From Pirellulales bacterium (GTDB lineage Bacteria; Planctomycetota; Planctomycetia; Pirellulales; JACPPG01): a stretch of 35,002 bases of DNA. Where the stretch lies: NCBI GenBank assembly GCA_035546535.1, contig DASZWQ010000014.1:1-35002 (forward strand). The letters are read 5' to 3'. A program made the translations under genes and the position numbers. Positions 26,794 through 35,002 of this stretch are shown piece after piece (the first letter of the stretch is position 1; each line of letters begins with the position of its first letter). The notes beneath the pieces were generated by a model. The model was not told where the DNA came from. It saw nothing but the letters and a program-made list of their open reading frames with translations, and did no database searches.

Positions 26794-28047
26794 TCAGCTC
26801 ACGACCACGTTCACCACGTGTACGGCGCTAAAGCAATAGCCGGCCGGATTCCATTGCGCGGCTGCTGAAAACGGCTGCGATCGGCCGAGCGCATCGATCG
26901 CCCGCACCGCAATCTGGTGCTCGCCGCGCGGCAAATCGAGCGAAACCGACCACGGCTGCCAGGCATATGGACCTGCTCCTGGTGCGAGTGTCGCTTGTTG
27001 CCAAGGGCGCTGTGGGCCGGTCGTGACGAGCACGGTTTCGATCTTGGCGGCCCCGTCATTCCACGCTACGCCACGGACCTCGGTTCGACCCGCGCGCACG
27101 ACTTCGTTATCCAGCGGTGAAAAGATCACGCTTTTGATTCGCATGCGCCAGTTGGCGTCGCTATTGGCCAGGCCGTATTTGAAGTCGCTGCCGACCGGGA
27201 TTGGTTCCTTGGGCGTGCGATATCGCGCGACCTGGTGGTAGTTGGGCGTCTCCTGCGCATCGAACCTGAGCTGCGTCAGCCATTTCACGTTCATCGTCGC
27301 GTAATAGCCGGGGGTCACCAGCCGGACGGGCCCGCCATGTACGGCCGGAATCGGTTCGCCGTTCATCGACAGGGCGATGAAAGATCGCGCCAAGGCATCG
27401 TCGAGCGGAATGGAATGCTCGAAGTCGGCGTCGCCGGCTTTGATCGGCGTGTCGCGCCCGGTGGCCGTTACGAAGCGCGCCGCGGAATCATGCCCGACCT
27501 TCAACCGGTCGAGAACGGCGGTCAGCGGCACGCCGGCGAATCGGACATTGCCCATCGCGCCGCTGTGCCACTGCGCCCCCTTGGCCGGAGCGAGCTTGGA
27601 AAAATACGCTCGGCCGTTGCCCGAGCATTGCAGCACCAACTCATGCTCGACATGGTCCATCCGCGACAAATCGGCCACACGGATCGAGGCGGGTTTATCA
27701 ACGAGGCCCGCGATTTCGATGCTCCAATCCTTCATCGCGACGGGGTCGAGATTGTCGGTGCCCGCCAGTTGCTGATTGTTGCGTACGTAGAGTAAGGATT
27801 TCGGCGTGACCACGTATTCGGCCAGAAAACGCAGCGGCGTCTCGAGCTCGATCGCCTCGGCGCCATGAACGATCAGGCGTGGGTCCTTGCCGGCGACGAT
27901 CTCGGCCGCCGTTCGCTCGGTGGCAGCGTGGCCGACCCTGGCAGCATCGCGGCCAACCAGCAGTCCGCCCGCGAGCGTCGCGGCCGAGTGCTTCAAAAAG
28001 CTGCGGCGCGAAGCACGTGGTTCGTTGGGCAAGAAGATTCTTCTCAT
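26794..28047 (-). CDS. Sulfite-oxidase-like molybdopterin enzyme, Tat-exported
   Basis: This 417-residue protein has a Tat signal (SRRSFLKHSA with R14 and R15, then a hydrophobic stretch). The molybdopterin domain shows the Mo-ligand Cys141 (LVLQCSGNGR), WHSGAMGNVRFAGVPL and the Moco-binding VHGGPVRLVTPGYYATMNVKW. A C-terminal dimerisation domain of the immunoglobulin type follows (about 290-417). It lacks a cytochrome b5 domain, so an external electron acceptor is needed. Sulfite is the likely substrate by family, but relatives act on others. Its ATG overlaps the DUF1501 stop by one base (TGATG); a GTG one codon upstream is also open. It is thus translationally coupled to the DUF1501 gene. 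Confidence 0.85.
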   Translation of the reverse strand: MRRIFLPNEPRASRRSFLKHSAATLAGGLLVGRDAARVGHAATERTAAEIVAGKDPRLIVHGAEAIELETPLRFLAEYVVTPKSLLYVRNNQQLAGTDNLDPVAMKDWSIEIAGLVDKPASIRVADLSRMDHVEHELVLQCSGNGRAYFSKLAPAKGAQWHSGAMGNVRFAGVPLTAVLDRLKVGHDSAARFVTATGRDTPIKAGDADFEHSIPLDDALARSFIALSMNGEPIPAVHGGPVRLVTPGYYATMNVKWLTQLRFDAQETPNYHQVARYRTPKEPIPVGSDFKYGLANSDANWRMRIKSVIFSPLDNEVVRAGRTEVRGVAWNDGAAKIETVLVTTGPQRPWQQATLAPGAGPYAWQPWSVSLDLPRGEHQIAVRAIDALGRSQPFSAAAQWNPAGYCFSAVHVVNVVVS

Positions 28048-29522
28048 CACGCGATGACGTCACGAATGACGTGGCCGAAAACGTCGGTCAGTCGTTCGTC
28101 GCGTCCCTGATGGAAATAAGTCAGTTGCTCGTGATCCAATCCCATGAGCGCGAGCACGGTGGCGTGAATATCGTGCAGATGCACCTTGTTCGTCACGGCC
28201 TCGAAGCCGAATTCGTCGGTCTCGCCGTAGGCGATGCCCCCCTTCACGCCGGCGCCGGCCAGCCACATGGTAAAGCCGTACGGATTGTGGTTGCGGCCGG
28301 GGGCGCCTTCCCCTTCGGCAAAGGGCATGCGGCCGAACTCGCCGCCCCAGAGGACCAACGTGCTCTCCAACAGGCCGCACCGTTCGAGGTCCGTAAGCAG
28401 CGCGGCGATCGGCTGGTCGACTTCGGCGGCGTGGCGACCATGATTCTTCTCGACGCTTTCGTGCGCGTCCCACGTTTCCTCCAAGTGACCGCCGCCGCTG
28501 TAAAGTTGCACGAAGCGGACGCCCCGCTCGACCAGGCGGCGCGCTACCACGCAATTCCGGCCGAACTCATCGGTGGGCGACTGGCCGACGCCGTACAGAT
28601 CAAGCGTCTCTTGCGTTTCGCTCGCGAGGTCGACTGCCTCGGGCACTTCGGCCTGCATGCGGAAGGCCAATTCGTAGCTGGCGATCCGCGCTGCCAGTTC
28701 GCTGCCACCGGGGCGCGCGGCCATGTGCTGCTCGTTCAGCTTACCCAAGAGATCCAGTTGTTCTCGCTGCGCCGCGCCGGCGAGATACTCGGGCCCGCGC
28801 AAGTCGAGTACCGGATCACCGACCGGGCGAAACAGTGTTCCCTGAAACGTGCTGGGCATGAAACCGGCGGCCCAATTCGGCTGACCACTGATCGGTCCGC
28901 CGCGCTTGTCGAGAATCACGACATAGCCGGGCAGGTTCTGATTCTCTGTTCCCAATCCATAGACGGCCCAACTTCCCAGCGACGGCCGGCCGATGAACGT
29001 CTTGCCGGTGTTCATAGCTACCAGGGCCGAGCCGTGCGCGTGACTGTCGGTATGACACGAACGGAGCATCGCCAGCTTGTCGGCATGCTCGCGCACGCGC
29101 GGGAAATAGTCCGAGATCATCAGTCCGCTCTGCCCGCCCGGGCGAAACGGCCGCCACGCCGGCGTCAGGAAGCCCATCTTGCGGTTGCCGGAGTTGGTGA
29201 ATTTCTTCCCCTCGGGCAGGCTCTTGCCGGCATACTTGGCCAGTTCCGGCTTGTAGTCGAACGTGTCGATATGGCTCGGACCGCCGTTCATCATCAAGAA
29301 GATGACGCTCTTCGCAGGCGTGGGAAAATGTTGTGGTTTGGGCGCCAGCGGGCTCTGAGCGACGGCCGTTTCGTTCGCGCGAGCGTGACGGGTGAAAAAA
29401 CCATCAGCGCCCAGCAGGCTCGTGAGCGCGGCGCCAGCAAAGCCGGCCCCCATCTCCCATACGAATTCGCGCCGCGACTGGCCACAGGGGAACAGGCGGC
29501 GTTGTTTTTTCTCAGTCGACAT
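28047..29522 (-). CDS. DUF1501 protein (sulfatase-like fold), Tat-exported
   Basis: This 491-residue protein starts with a twin-arginine motif at residues 16-20 (SRREF) and a hydrophobic segment (FAGAALTSLLGADG). The mature protein is DUF1501, which has an alkaline-phosphatase-like fold: SVIFLMMNGGPSHIDTFDYKPEL near the start, RSCHTDSHAHGSA in the middle, then FGRNCVVARRLVERGVRFVQLY and VLWGGEFGRMP, and the H-x-D-I-H motif near the end. The family is very common in planctomycetes beside DUF1549/DUF1553 proteins, with unknown role, perhaps in polysaccharide use. It overlaps the upstream DUF1553 gene by 11 bp and the downstream molybdoenzyme by 1 bp. Confidence 0.9.
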   Translation of the reverse strand: MSTEKKQRRLFPCGQSRREFVWEMGAGFAGAALTSLLGADGFFTRHARANETAVAQSPLAPKPQHFPTPAKSVIFLMMNGGPSHIDTFDYKPELAKYAGKSLPEGKKFTNSGNRKMGFLTPAWRPFRPGGQSGLMISDYFPRVREHADKLAMLRSCHTDSHAHGSALVAMNTGKTFIGRPSLGSWAVYGLGTENQNLPGYVVILDKRGGPISGQPNWAAGFMPSTFQGTLFRPVGDPVLDLRGPEYLAGAAQREQLDLLGKLNEQHMAARPGGSELAARIASYELAFRMQAEVPEAVDLASETQETLDLYGVGQSPTDEFGRNCVVARRLVERGVRFVQLYSGGGHLEETWDAHESVEKNHGRHAAEVDQPIAALLTDLERCGLLESTLVLWGGEFGRMPFAEGEGAPGRNHNPYGFTMWLAGAGVKGGIAYGETDEFGFEAVTNKVHLHDIHATVLALMGLDHEQLTYFHQGRDERLTDVFGHVIRDVIA

Positions 29523-31542
29523 AGATGAACTCGTTCAAGTTCAAAAGGACATGGCACAGCGACGCCAACGCGAGCTGATCGGGATTGACCTGGGCCGCCT
29601 TGGCATCGGCGGGCGATGCTCCCTTTTGAGGACCATTCGAGGTCGCCGTGGTAGCCTTATCACCTCCGGGCCTGGTCGCAGCCTCGCCTCCGGGTGCCGC
29701 TGCTGGCTTGTTCAACAGTGCCGAGCCCACCACTTGCGAAGGGGCACCGGCGAATCGTTCGCGCTGCCGCGCCAGATGCGCAACCGCGAAATCACGTTCA
29801 GCCGGCGAAGGCGCGCGCGACAGGGTCAGCCACCAGGCACGCTCGATTTGCGCAGCGCGGTCCGATCCCGCTTCGCGCACCACGCGATCGGCCAGGGCAT
29901 CGCTCTGGGCATGGACAAAATCATTGTTCAAAAGGGCCAAGGCCTGCGGCGCCACGGTGGAAATATTTCGCTGGGCGCACGGTAGCGTCGTATCCGAAAA
30001 ATCGAAGACCGTCATCAGTGGCAAGAGCAGCGACCGCTTCGTGAACATGTAGACGCTGCGGCGATTCTGTTCCAGCGGCGGCGATTCCTTCCACTCGGCC
30101 CCTTTTTTCGACAGTCCTTCGAGCAGTTCGGGCCTGGCTGTGGGATAAAAGCTCGGTCCGCCCGCCTTCAGGTTCAATTCACCGCTGGCCGACAGCATTG
30201 CGTCGCGCAGTGGTTCGGCCTCGAGCCGGCGACGATTCATCCGATACCAATGCTCGTTGGCAAAATCGCGCGTCGCGTATTCTTGCTGCTTGGGATGCAT
30301 CGAGTCCATATGATAGGTGCTCGACATCACGATCATCTTGTGCAGTCGCTTAGCCTGCCAGCCATGCTCGACGAAATCGGCAGCCAGCCAGTCCAGCAGC
30401 GCGGGATGCGTGGGCGCGGTGCCCATCACGCCGAAATTGTCGGGCGTGCGACTCAGGCCCTCGCCAAAGTGATGCAGCCACAGGCGGTTCACCGCCACGC
30501 GCGGCGTCAATGGATTGGCCGGGTCCGCGATCCAGCGCGCCAACTGCGTGCGACGGCCCGTCGTCTTGGCCTCCGGCGGAGCGGGTTCCACCGGCCGCGC
30601 GAGCTTCGGCAGCATCGACAGGTAGCCGACCGGCACCACGTCCCCCTCGCGGCGAGGGTCGCCGCCGCCGAGCAGCTTGACGGGCGCGGCTTCGCGACCG
30701 GCATCGGTGTAAGCCAGAAGTTCCTTGCTCTCGTCGGCACGGCCGGCGATGAAGAAGCCCAGCATGCCGTAATAATCAGTTTGCTTAATCGGATCGAACT
30801 TGTGGTCGTGGCACCGCGCGCATTTGACGGTGAGCGCTAGAAAACTGGTCGACGTCGCGCCGATCAAGTCGTCGAGCTGCTCATACTTGTAGACCAACGG
30901 GTCGTTGGGCTCGTCGTCGAAGGTGCCAATCCGCAACAGCCCGGTGGCCGCGCGGGTATTCTCGTTCGCCCCGGGCAACTCGTCGCCGGCCAGTTGTTCG
31001 AGCACGAACCGGTCGTACGGCATGTCGTCGTTGATGGCGCGAATGACCCAATCGCGGTAGCGCCACGCGCCGGGCTTTTCGGCGTCGCGCTCGTAGCCGT
31101 TGGTCTCGGCGAAACGGACCACGTCGAGCCAGTAGCGGGCCCAGCGTTCGCCAAAGTGCGGACTGGCCAGCAGCCGGTCGACCAGCCGTTCGTAAGCCTG
31201 CGGCGAATCGTCAGCCAGAAACGCGCGCACCTCGTGCGGCTCGGGGGGCAAGCCCCACAGGTCGAAATAGACGCGGCGGATCAGTCGCTCGCGCGGTGCC
31301 GCGGGGGCTGGCTCGAACTGGTCGGCTTCGAGGCCCGCCAGGATGAAATGGTCGATCGGCGTCGCGCACCAGTCGGGCCGCGAGACCGTGGGAAGTGATG
31401 GCTTCGTGATCGGCGCGAGCGACCAAAGATCTTCAGCCGCGGCGCTCTCGGCCGCGGCGGCCGCGCCGGCGACACACGTCGCGATCATCAACGTTAGCGC
31501 TGCCATCGCGCAACGGACGGCACTAGCAGGGGACGACTTCAC
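29512..31542 (-). CDS. DUF1549/DUF1553 protein, exported
   Basis: This 676-residue protein has a signal peptide (KSSPASAVRCAMAALTLM then IATCVAGAAAAAE). DUF1549 occupies about residues 60-270: PIDHFILAGLE, LIRRVYFDLWGLPP, FGERWARYWLDVVRFAETNGYE and a Cys-x-x-Cys-His (C241, C244, H245) in CARCHDHKFDPI. DUF1553 occupies about 320-590: ARWIADPANPLTPRVAVNRLWLHHFG, RLHKMIVMSSTYHMDS, RRRLEAEPLRDAML. The N-terminal cytochrome-c-like PSD1 domain, present in many homologues, is absent. I chose the GTG at 31542 because AGGA lies about 10 bp upstream and the signal peptide starts there; the open frame extends to 31638 and an ATG exists at 31506. The C-terminal tail before the end is Ala/Gly-rich. Confidence 0.85.
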   Translation of the reverse strand: MKSSPASAVRCAMAALTLMIATCVAGAAAAAESAAAEDLWSLAPITKPSLPTVSRPDWCATPIDHFILAGLEADQFEPAPAAPRERLIRRVYFDLWGLPPEPHEVRAFLADDSPQAYERLVDRLLASPHFGERWARYWLDVVRFAETNGYERDAEKPGAWRYRDWVIRAINDDMPYDRFVLEQLAGDELPGANENTRAATGLLRIGTFDDEPNDPLVYKYEQLDDLIGATSTSFLALTVKCARCHDHKFDPIKQTDYYGMLGFFIAGRADESKELLAYTDAGREAAPVKLLGGGDPRREGDVVPVGYLSMLPKLARPVEPAPPEAKTTGRRTQLARWIADPANPLTPRVAVNRLWLHHFGEGLSRTPDNFGVMGTAPTHPALLDWLAADFVEHGWQAKRLHKMIVMSSTYHMDSMHPKQQEYATRDFANEHWYRMNRRRLEAEPLRDAMLSASGELNLKAGGPSFYPTARPELLEGLSKKGAEWKESPPLEQNRRSVYMFTKRSLLLPLMTVFDFSDTTLPCAQRNISTVAPQALALLNNDFVHAQSDALADRVVREAGSDRAAQIERAWWLTLSRAPSPAERDFAVAHLARQRERFAGAPSQVVGSALLNKPAAAPGGEAATRPGGDKATTATSNGPQKGASPADAKAAQVNPDQLALASLCHVLLNLNEFIYVD

Positions 31543-31574
31543 GATCCGGTGATCCTGTGGGGGTGCGCTTGTCG

Positions 31575-31598
31575 CGCGGCATGGGCGAAAATGCCGCG
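31575..31598. promoter_or_regulatory. Inverted repeat in divergent promoter region
   Basis: CGCGGCAT-GGGCGAAA-ATGCCGCG is a perfect 8-bp inverted repeat with an 8-nt spacer. It lies 32 bp upstream of the DUF1549/DUF1553 start and 192 bp upstream of the divergent Gfo/Idh/MocA gene. It could be an operator for one or both; no T-run indicates termination. Confidence 0.5.
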
Positions 31599-31790
31599 AG
31601 AGGTAGGCTTGCGCCAGTTTATCCGCGGCCGGCTGCAACCGCCAGTTTTTGGATGCCGCGACCAGGGCAGTGGGCGGATCGGGCTGGCTGTTGCTTTGCC
31701 CTGCGCCGACGCAGCGGCTACGCTGAAACGCAGTGACTTCACCGCACGCACCAAGAACAGGATCACACTCCAGCCCTGGGAGAATCGATC

Positions 31791-33155
31791 ATGGCCGAAA
31801 CGCATCGCCGCACATTCCTGCAGCAAGCCGGCGCCGCGTCGCTCGCGGCAACCCAACTCGCTGGCCTGGCCGCCGCCGACGACAAGGCCGCCAACGCCCC
31901 GCAGGGTAACGCTGACCAACAGGCTAAGCCCGGCCAGGCTGCCGACAAACTCGTGATGGGCTGGATCGGCTGCGGTGGCCAGGCCACGAACCTGATGAAA
32001 TCGTTCGTCACTCAGCAGGACGTGGCCGTAACGTACGTCTGTGATCCCGAGACGGCCCGCGCTCAGGCGATGGCGCAGATCGTGCAAAGTGCGTCAGGCA
32101 AGACGCCGAAAGTCATCGCCGACATGCGCGAGCTGCTCGACGACAAGTCGGTCGACGCCGTGTGCGTCGCGACGCCCGATCACTGGCACGCGCCGGCGAC
32201 GATCCTGGCCTGCGACGCGGGCAAGCACGTGTATGTCGAGAAGCCGTGCTCGCACAACATTCGCGAGGGGCGGCTGATGGTCGACGCCGCGCGCCGCAAC
32301 AATCGCGTCGTGCAGGTGGGGACGCAAAGCCGCAGCTCGCCCGCCGTGATCGAAGCCATGCAACTCATCAAAAATGGCGAGATCGGCGAGGTGCTCGTCG
32401 GCAAGGTGTGGAACAGCCAGCTTAGAAAGAATATCGGGCATGGCACGCCCACCGCGCCGCCGGAAGGGTTGGACTACGATCTGTGGGTCGGGCCTGCGCC
32501 GATGGTGCCGTTTCAGGCCAATCGGATCCATTACGGCTGGCACTGGTGGTACGACTTCGGCACCGGTGACATGGGAAACGACGGCGTTCACGACATCGAC
32601 ATTGCCCGCTGGGGCCTGGGGCTCGACGTGCACCCGTCGACGGTGACGGCCTCGGGCGGGAAATTCTTTTTCGACGACGACCAGCAATTCCCCGACACGC
32701 AATACGTCGTGTTCGACTATCCCGGCGACGGACATTTGGGGCACCGCAAGCAGCTCATCTTCGAGCAGCGCATCTGGAGCCCCTACCGGCAGGAATCGTA
32801 CGAGAACGGCAACGCCTTTTACGGCACGAAGGGGATGCTCTTGATCGGCAAGAACGACGGCTGGAAGCTCTACGGCCCGAAGAACGAGCTGCGGAAGACC
32901 GCCGAGAAGTCGGGCATCGGCCTGCCGCATCATCGCGACTTTATCGAAGCGATACGCAGCGGCCGGCGCCCGGCAGCCGACATCGAAATCGCGCATCTGT
33001 CGACGGCCTTATGCCACATGGGCAACATCGCCACGCGGCTAGGACGCACGTTGCACTTCGACGGCGCGACCGAGCAGTTCAAAAACGACGCAGAGGCCAA
33101 CTTGCTGGTTCGACGCCAATATCGCGAGCATTGGGGAACGCCGAAGAACGTGTGA
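31791..33155 (+). CDS. Gfo/Idh/MocA oxidoreductase, Tat-exported
   Basis: This 454-residue protein begins with a Tat-type motif (HRRTFLQQAG with R6 and R7, then an Ala-rich segment). The NAD-binding Rossmann domain shows GWIGCGGQATNLMK at about 57-70 and the signature EKPCSHN after HVYV. The C-terminal domain has DMGNDGVHDIDIARWGLGL, characteristic of the family and containing the usual catalytic-site His/Asp region. Such enzymes oxidise or reduce sugars and inositols or hydrolyse glycosides by a redox route; the substrate is unknown. GGGAG sits about 9 bp before the ATG. It is divergent from the exported DUF1553/DUF1501/molybdoenzyme run, so carbohydrate catabolism could link them, as inference only. 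Confidence 0.9.
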   Translation: MAETHRRTFLQQAGAASLAATQLAGLAAADDKAANAPQGNADQQAKPGQAADKLVMGWIGCGGQATNLMKSFVTQQDVAVTYVCDPETARAQAMAQIVQSASGKTPKVIADMRELLDDKSVDAVCVATPDHWHAPATILACDAGKHVYVEKPCSHNIREGRLMVDAARRNNRVVQVGTQSRSSPAVIEAMQLIKNGEIGEVLVGKVWNSQLRKNIGHGTPTAPPEGLDYDLWVGPAPMVPFQANRIHYGWHWWYDFGTGDMGNDGVHDIDIARWGLGLDVHPSTVTASGGKFFFDDDQQFPDTQYVVFDYPGDGHLGHRKQLIFEQRIWSPYRQESYENGNAFYGTKGMLLIGKNDGWKLYGPKNELRKTAEKSGIGLPHHRDFIEAIRSGRRPAADIEIAHLSTALCHMGNIATRLGRTLHFDGATEQFKNDAEANLLVRRQYREHWGTPKNV

Positions 33156-33170
33156 GCGGGGAAAACATTT

Positions 33171-33199
33171 CACCACGGAGGCACGGAGGCACGGAGAGG
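33171..33199. repeat. CACGGAG-type octamer repeat, left arm
   Basis: CACCACGGAG is followed by GCACGGAG units: an 8-bp periodicity of CACGGAGG. It is matched in inverted orientation at 33641-33668, with three mismatches over about 28 bp. The pair brackets the small membrane protein gene at 33310-33582. Confidence 0.7.
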
Positions 33200-33220
33200 T
33201 GATCAAAGAAAGCCCGGAGC

Positions 33221-33234
33221 GATGAGTGATGAGT
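33221..33234. repeat. Heptad repeat (GATGAGT)x2
   Basis: Two adjacent GATGAGT units lie just downstream of the CACGGAG repeat. They are the reverse complement of the TCAYTCA array at 238-258, with the same 7-bp period. Confidence 0.6.
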
Positions 33235-33309
33235 ACGAAGGCCGTTGTTCCCGCGTTCAGGTAATGCATCTGAGCTGAGTCAGGAAGCGGCCAAGAGCGG
33301 ATAGAAAAA

Positions 33310-33582
33310 GTGAATGCCCCGATTTTCAACCGTGCACATGGGTTTCAATTTGGGCTGATGCGCCTGATCGCAGGCATGTCACTTATCGTCGTGGGATTCG
33401 CGTCAATCCGATTGGCATTTCAACTGGCCAATTCGAGCAGCCCGTTTTTGTTCCACGGCGGAGGAGCCATTGTTGGCGCGGGCTTAGGGCTACCGTTTCG
33501 CCGTCCTCTATTAGGAGCGGGGTTGGTCTTTCTAGCACTATTTGTGGGCGTCCTCCTTTGGGCAGGACCAGCACGAGCCTAG
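33310..33582 (+). CDS. Small two-TM membrane protein, hypothetical
   Basis: This 90-residue protein has two hydrophobic helices, at about 17-37 (MRLIAGMSLIVVGFASIRLAF) and about 67-86 (LLGAGLVFLALFVGVLLWAG), joined by a Ser/Gly-rich loop. I do not recognise a family. The start is GTG, with only a weak A/G-rich sequence before it; the ATG at 33358 (residue 17) is an alternative that retains both helices. It lies between the inverted CACGGAG repeats and has no convincing operon partner. Its cassette-like setting suggests a recently inserted or mobile segment, but no transposase is present. Confidence 0.5.
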   Translation: MNAPIFNRAHGFQFGLMRLIAGMSLIVVGFASIRLAFQLANSSSPFLFHGGGAIVGAGLGLPFRRPLLGAGLVFLALFVGVLLWAGPARA

Positions 33583-33640
33583 AATGCCGCCAGTTATGCG
33601 TGGCTTCTTATCCAATTCTACTTTTTCATTCTTTCCTTTT

Positions 33641-33668
33641 CCTCCGTGTCTCCGTGACTCCGTGGTGC
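33641..33668. repeat. CACGGAG-type octamer repeat, right arm (inverted)
   Basis: CCTCCGTGTCTCCGTGACTC continues into CGTGGTG, an 8-bp-period array whose reverse complement matches 33171-33198 with three mismatches. It ends 6 bp before the stop of the coiled-coil gene. Confidence 0.7.
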
Positions 33669-33674
33669 AATTCC

Positions 33675-34343
33675 TCACCGCCGCGCCGTGAGCGCCTCGA
33701 AGCGATACCGCAGCCGCTGGACTTCGTCGCGCAGCTGGTCGTTTTCCCAGGCCAGGTCGTCGAGCGGGGAATCGGTTTTGGCGGCTTGCTCCGCCCGGGC
33801 GAGCATCAGTCGCTCGACTTCCACTTCGACCCCCAGTCGCGTCAGTTGAATATCGCTGATGGCGTTGGCGGCGGCTTTCACCTGCCGGGCCGTTTTCAAG
33901 ACGAATTCCGCGGTGCGCACCGCTTCGCGGGCACGCATCACGTTCAGCGCGCCGCGCGAGGGGTTGCCTGCTTTGACCATGCGCAGATTGTCTTCGGCGA
34001 CTCGGACCATGCCGTCGACGCGATCGAACTGCGAAGCCGTGATCGAGCCGTGAACGCGGCTTTGCAGATCGGTCATTTTCTGCAGGTCGAGCTGCAGCAA
34101 TTTGAGCGACGCCTCGGCGTAGGCCACGTCCAATTCGTGCGGATCGGTCGGAACGGGCCTCGCCGGGGCCGGCCGCTCGTTGTCGCCGAGCACCGCGGGC
34201 CGGTCACCGGGAGCCGCCGCCGCCTCGCGCGCGTCAAACGCCGTGAGCAACGACCCGATGGCTGCGCCATTTCCCGCCGCTCCCAAGCTGGCTACAAATC
34301 CGGCCACCGCGCCGGCCAACAGGGCACATACCACGCCTTTCAT
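33675..34343 (-). CDS. Exported coiled-coil protein, hypothetical
   Basis: This 222-residue protein starts with a signal peptide (MKGVVCALLAGAVAGFVASLG, cleavage near residue 21-25). A Pro/Ala-rich linker follows, then a long charged helical region (about 70-215) with heptad-like Leu/Val spacing (LKLLQLDLQKMTDLQSRV, VEVERLMLARAEQAAK, WENDQLRDEVQRLRYRF). This suggests a parallel coiled coil in the periplasm or at the cell surface. I do not recognise a family. AAGGA sits about 7 bp before the ATG at 34343, favouring it over the ATG seven codons upstream. It is 168 bp downstream of gmd on the same strand. Confidence 0.7.
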   Translation of the reverse strand: MKGVVCALLAGAVAGFVASLGAAGNGAAIGSLLTAFDAREAAAAPGDRPAVLGDNERPAPARPVPTDPHELDVAYAEASLKLLQLDLQKMTDLQSRVHGSITASQFDRVDGMVRVAEDNLRMVKAGNPSRGALNVMRAREAVRTAEFVLKTARQVKAAANAISDIQLTRLGVEVEVERLMLARAEQAAKTDSPLDDLAWENDQLRDEVQRLRYRFEALTARR

Positions 34344-34511
34344 GGTCCATTCCTTCTCGCGCACCAGAGAAGTGATGCACTGCGGCCGAAAGGCGGCAGT
34401 GACGCGTGTCTGCCGGCGCGGTGCCAGGGCCGGCGGACGAACTGTGTCGCTAAAGACAATTCTCGCGCGCGGACGCGAAAAAGGGAATCGAATTCGGCGG
34501 CGCGAGACGTT

Positions 34512-35002
<491 letters not shown>

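Overview
The window comes from a GC-rich bacterial chromosome. It is most likely a member of the Planctomycetota, and Pirellulales is my best guess. The evidence is the paired DUF1549/DUF1553 and DUF1501 genes, Tat-exported Gfo/Idh/MocA and sugar-isomerase-like proteins, a DUF4185 protein, a DUF2752 membrane protein and a RpoA-CTD/sigma-4-like DNA-binding protein that I associate with this phylum. The taxonomic call is inference; no rRNA or tRNA is present.

Bases 1-3000 hold a phage-like or accessory segment. It contains the tail end of a collar/fibre-like protein, a GNAT-like gene overlapping a cupin-like gene, and a double LamG-type (jelly-roll) protein. The GNAT-cupin pair is bracketed by two copies of a palindromic repeat whose hairpin arms differ by compensatory changes. 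A 36-bp tandem repeat runs into the 3' end of the cupin ORF. Bases 3000-5000 hold an XRE regulator facing away from a strong-looking promoter/operator, a small hypothetical gene and a PolB-type 3'-5' exonuclease.

Bases 5181-11994 are the most distinctive coding block. Three genes are joined by ATGA stop/start overlaps: a transglutaminase-DUF2126 fusion, a circularly permuted ATP-grasp fused to an Alpha-E domain, and a second transglutaminase-like protein. Together they look like a predicted amide-bond-forming peptide modification or cleavage system. A glycosyltransferase, the RpoA-CTD/sigma-4-like protein, a 689-bp gene-free stretch, a metallo-beta-lactamase-fold hydrolase and a sugar isomerase/epimerase follow.

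Bases 17108-21159 form a minus-strand run related to exopolysaccharide export: a single-pass membrane protein, a BY-kinase/ParA-like protein whose Walker A lysine is replaced by cysteine, an ExeA-like AAA ATPase, a DUF2752 membrane protein and a lipoprotein-like protein. A 514-bp gap with several strong hairpins separates this run from a complete cobalamin-dependent methionine synthase (metH, 21674-25378).

Bases 25466-31542 contain exported proteins on the minus strand. A DUF1549/DUF1553, DUF1501 and sulfite-oxidase-like molybdoenzyme trio is joined by overlaps, and a DUF4185 protein follows. A divergent Gfo/Idh/MocA oxidoreductase comes next. Then comes a small membrane protein bracketed by inverted CACGGAG-type repeats, a coiled-coil exported protein, and the C-terminal part of GDP-mannose 4,6-dehydratase running off the window end.
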